Shown piece after piece: positions 5,739 to 6,293 of a stretch of DNA of 6,293 bases. The stretch comes from NIC37A-2 sp050289625. Lineage in GTDB: Bacteria > Myxococcota_A > Polyangia > Polyangiales > Polyangiaceae. Both the position numbers and the translations under genes were made by a program. Every line of letters begins with the position of its first letter. Within the stretch, counting starts at the first letter, position 1. The stretch is taken from the NCBI GenBank assembly GCA_050289625.1, contig JBNKGC010000291.1, positions 1 through 6,293 of the forward strand, given 5' to 3'. The notes under the pieces were generated by a model. The model was given only the letters and a program-made list of their open reading frames with translations. It had not been told where the DNA came from and made no database searches.

Positions 5739-5939
5739 CCACATCGCGATCCCGTTGCGGTCCCAGTACACGATGCGGACTCGGTCGCGCCGGCGCGTGA
5801 AGAAAATGAAAAGGTGCCCGTCGAAGATGTCCTCGCCAAGCACATCACGCACCAGCGTCATCAGACTGTCCGGACCTTTCCGTCCGTCGATGACACGCGT
5901 GGCAAGGAATAGTCGAACGCTCGGAGGCAAGTTGAACAC
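5739..5939 (-). pseudogene. tnpB: IS66 accessory protein TnpB, N-terminal half (interrupted)
   Basis: From GTG 5937-5939 the 67 residues read MFNLPPSVRLFLATRVIDGR, then ...LVRDVLGEDIFDGHLFIFFT, then RRRDRVRIVYWDRNGIAMW. This is the N-terminal signature of IS66 Orf2/TnpB (F-x-L-P-P-S-V-R-x-F-L-A-T, G-H-L-F-x-F-F-x-R-R-R-D-R-V-x-I-x-Y-W-D-R-N-G). The start is supported by GGAG in the upstream tnpA end and by direct contact with the tnpA TGA (5940-5942), implying coupled translation. After Trp67 the frame enters the recombinase element and reads 14 unrelated codons to a stop at about 5694. The C-terminal half resumes in frame at 2370. Where typical members have D-M-R-K this copy has D-G-R-K, a small drift. 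Confidence 0.94.
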
Positions 5940-6056
5940 TCAGCTCTCCAAAGCCGAAACGATTCGACGAAGCGCGCCCGTGTCGACCCGTTCGCTCACC
6001 CGAATTCGGTGCCCACAACGCAACTCGATCTCGATCTCCGCACCGCGGTGGCTCAT
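5940..6056 (-). pseudogene. tnpA: IS66 accessory protein TnpA, C-terminal remnant
   Basis: The frame ending at TGA 5940-5942 reads MSHRGAEIEIELRCGHRIRV, then SERVDTGALRRIVSALES. The pattern E-I-E-L-x-x-G-x-x-I-R-V followed by V-D-x-x-A-L-R-R-I-x-x-x-L-E matches the C-terminal beta-hairpin and final helix of IS66 TnpA (Orf1). It sits exactly where tnpA should be, ending at the tnpB start. The N-terminal helix-turn-helix half is not found upstream on this strand, although the frame stays open past 6100 with unrelated sequence. A TTG at 6132-6134 would give a 64-aa ORF, but its first 26 residues look unrelated. The gene was probably cut by a rearrangement or second insertion near 6060-6120. Confidence 0.65.
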
Positions 6057-6089
6057 CACCGAACGTACGAAGTCGCCGATCCACGTCCT

Positions 6090-6107
6090 GCAAGATCGCA
6101 AGATTGC
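6090..6107. repeat. Tandem GCAAGAT repeat at the tnpA remnant boundary
   Basis: GCAAGAT occurs at 6090-6096 and 6098-6104, and the second copy runs into TTGC, giving a small dyad (GCAA...TTGC, 6098-6107). It lies between the last TnpA similarity and the next plus-strand ORF, so it may be the edge of the element that truncated tnpA. It is short and could be chance. Confidence 0.25.
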
Positions 6108-6122
6108 GCCGACAAGGCGTGA

Positions 6123-6293
6123 ATGAAGAAGCAAAGCAAGGTGGAGGCGCTCAGGCGCCGAGTGGAAACGGAGCGGGCTGCGAGCACGGGAGTGTGGCCA
6201 CGGTACTCCGAGGAATTGAAACGAGACGTAGTGGCTTTGGCAGACGAGCCCGGCTGGAGCCTGGCGCGCGCGAGCAAAGCAGTGGGGCTGGCC
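6123..6293 (+). CDS. Partial ORF, transposase-accessory-like helix-turn-helix protein (3' end outside window)
   Basis: The frame is open from ATG 6123 to the window edge, 57 codons: MKKQSKVEALRRRVETERAA, then WPRYSEELKRDVVALADEPG and WSLARASKAVGLA. A basic N-terminal helix followed by Y-S-E-E-L-K-R-D-V-V-A-L-A and G-W-S-L-A-R-A-S-K-A-V-G-L is the pattern of the N-terminal helix-turn-helix of IS66 TnpA or IS3-type OrfA proteins; the recognition helix would follow past the edge. AAGG at 6114-6117, 5 nt before the ATG, is a reasonable ribosome-binding site. It runs opposite to the adjacent IS66 genes, so it belongs either to a different element or to an inverted piece of the missing tnpA 5' half. 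The sequence does not decide between these. Confidence 0.55.
   Translation, partial: MKKQSKVEALRRRVETERAASTGVWPRYSEELKRDVVALADEPGWSLARASKAVGLA

Larger units (their letters stand above)
524..5942 (-). mobile_element. IS66-family insertion sequence, interrupted by a serine-recombinase element and lacking the 5' part of tnpA
   Basis: The minus strand carries the IS66 gene order tnpA-tnpB-tnpC, read from right to left: a tnpA 3' end (up to about 6056), tnpB in two halves (5739-5939 and 2203-2370) and an intact tnpC (524-2125). The tnpA stop (5940-5942) directly abuts the tnpB GTG start (5937-5939), as in a translationally linked operon, and 77 bp separate the tnpB stop from the tnpC start. The 3368 bp between the tnpB halves is a separate element. 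I could not place the IS66 terminal inverted repeats: no convincing matching ends were found in 450-523 or around 6050-6120, so the limits given are gene limits only. With tnpB split and tnpA truncated, autonomous movement is unlikely. Confidence 0.85.

Noticed and set aside
4526..5848. Minus-strand 440-codon ORF antisense to the recombinase
   Set aside because: It mirrors the recombinase coding frame, shows no motif, and crosses the element/tnpB junction, which a real gene of either element would not do.
5089..6126. Plus-strand 345-codon ORF
   Set aside because: It is a shadow of the recombinase 3' end and then runs through the antisense of tnpB and tnpA; no domain is recognisable.
1..6293. 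CRISPR arrays, tRNA/rRNA genes, toxin-antitoxin or defence genes
   Set aside because: No regularly spaced repeats, cloverleaf-like sequences or defence-type domains were seen on either strand.

Overview
The window is a high-GC piece of a mobile-element cluster and contains no housekeeping, RNA or metabolic gene. Every stretch I can identify belongs to an insertion sequence, a serine-recombinase element or a group II intron. Composition and element types fit a high-GC bacterium with many mobile elements (for example Myxococcota or another proteobacterium-like lineage, or a large replicon), but nothing in the sequence fixes the taxon.

Layout, left to right. (1) 1-449, minus strand: a decayed group II intron reverse transcriptase/maturase. 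It lacks its 5' part, has an internal deletion that removes the stretch between the GTPQGG motif and the YADD catalytic motif, and runs off the left edge. (2) About 450-523: a short spacer with a TGTCAG-type end resembling IS21-family termini and a hairpin at the end of the next gene. (3) 524-2125, minus: a full-length IS66-family transposase (TnpC, 533 aa). (4) 2203-2370, minus: the C-terminal 55 residues of the IS66 accessory protein TnpB. (5) 2371-5738, plus: a compact 3.37-kb element with four genes: a DUF5372-type protein (conserved motif VTHPFHPL), a helix-turn-helix protein, a small protein of about 96 aa, and a 700-aa large serine recombinase. (6) 5739-5939, minus: the N-terminal 67 residues of the same TnpB. 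(7) 5940 to about 6056, minus: the C-terminal end of the IS66 accessory protein TnpA. (8) 6123-6293, plus: the start of another transposase-accessory-like helix-turn-helix ORF, cut by the window edge.

The main result is that the two TnpB pieces join perfectly. Codon 67 (Trp, 5739-5741) followed by codon 68 (His, 2368-2370) restores the conserved W-(H/Y)-K-R-L-E-R-G-R-F core in frame and gives a 122-aa TnpB of normal length. The recombinase element has therefore inserted cleanly into tnpB of an older IS66 copy, in the opposite orientation, and its ends can be read to within a few bases without any database. The element carries nothing except its four genes, about 44 bp before the first start and 31 bp after the last stop, so the whole set looks like the minimal transposition/integration machinery. 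This gene set resembles what I recall of the paralogous y4bA-D / y4pH-K cluster on the Rhizobium NGR234 symbiotic plasmid; to my knowledge its mechanism and the roles of the three small genes are not characterised.

How the genes may work together (inference): the recombinase does strand exchange through Ser23, the helix-turn-helix protein probably binds ends or controls expression, and the DUF5372 and 96-aa proteins are cofactors of unknown function. The host IS66 keeps an intact tnpC but has lost tnpB and most of tnpA, so it is probably immobile unless complemented in trans.
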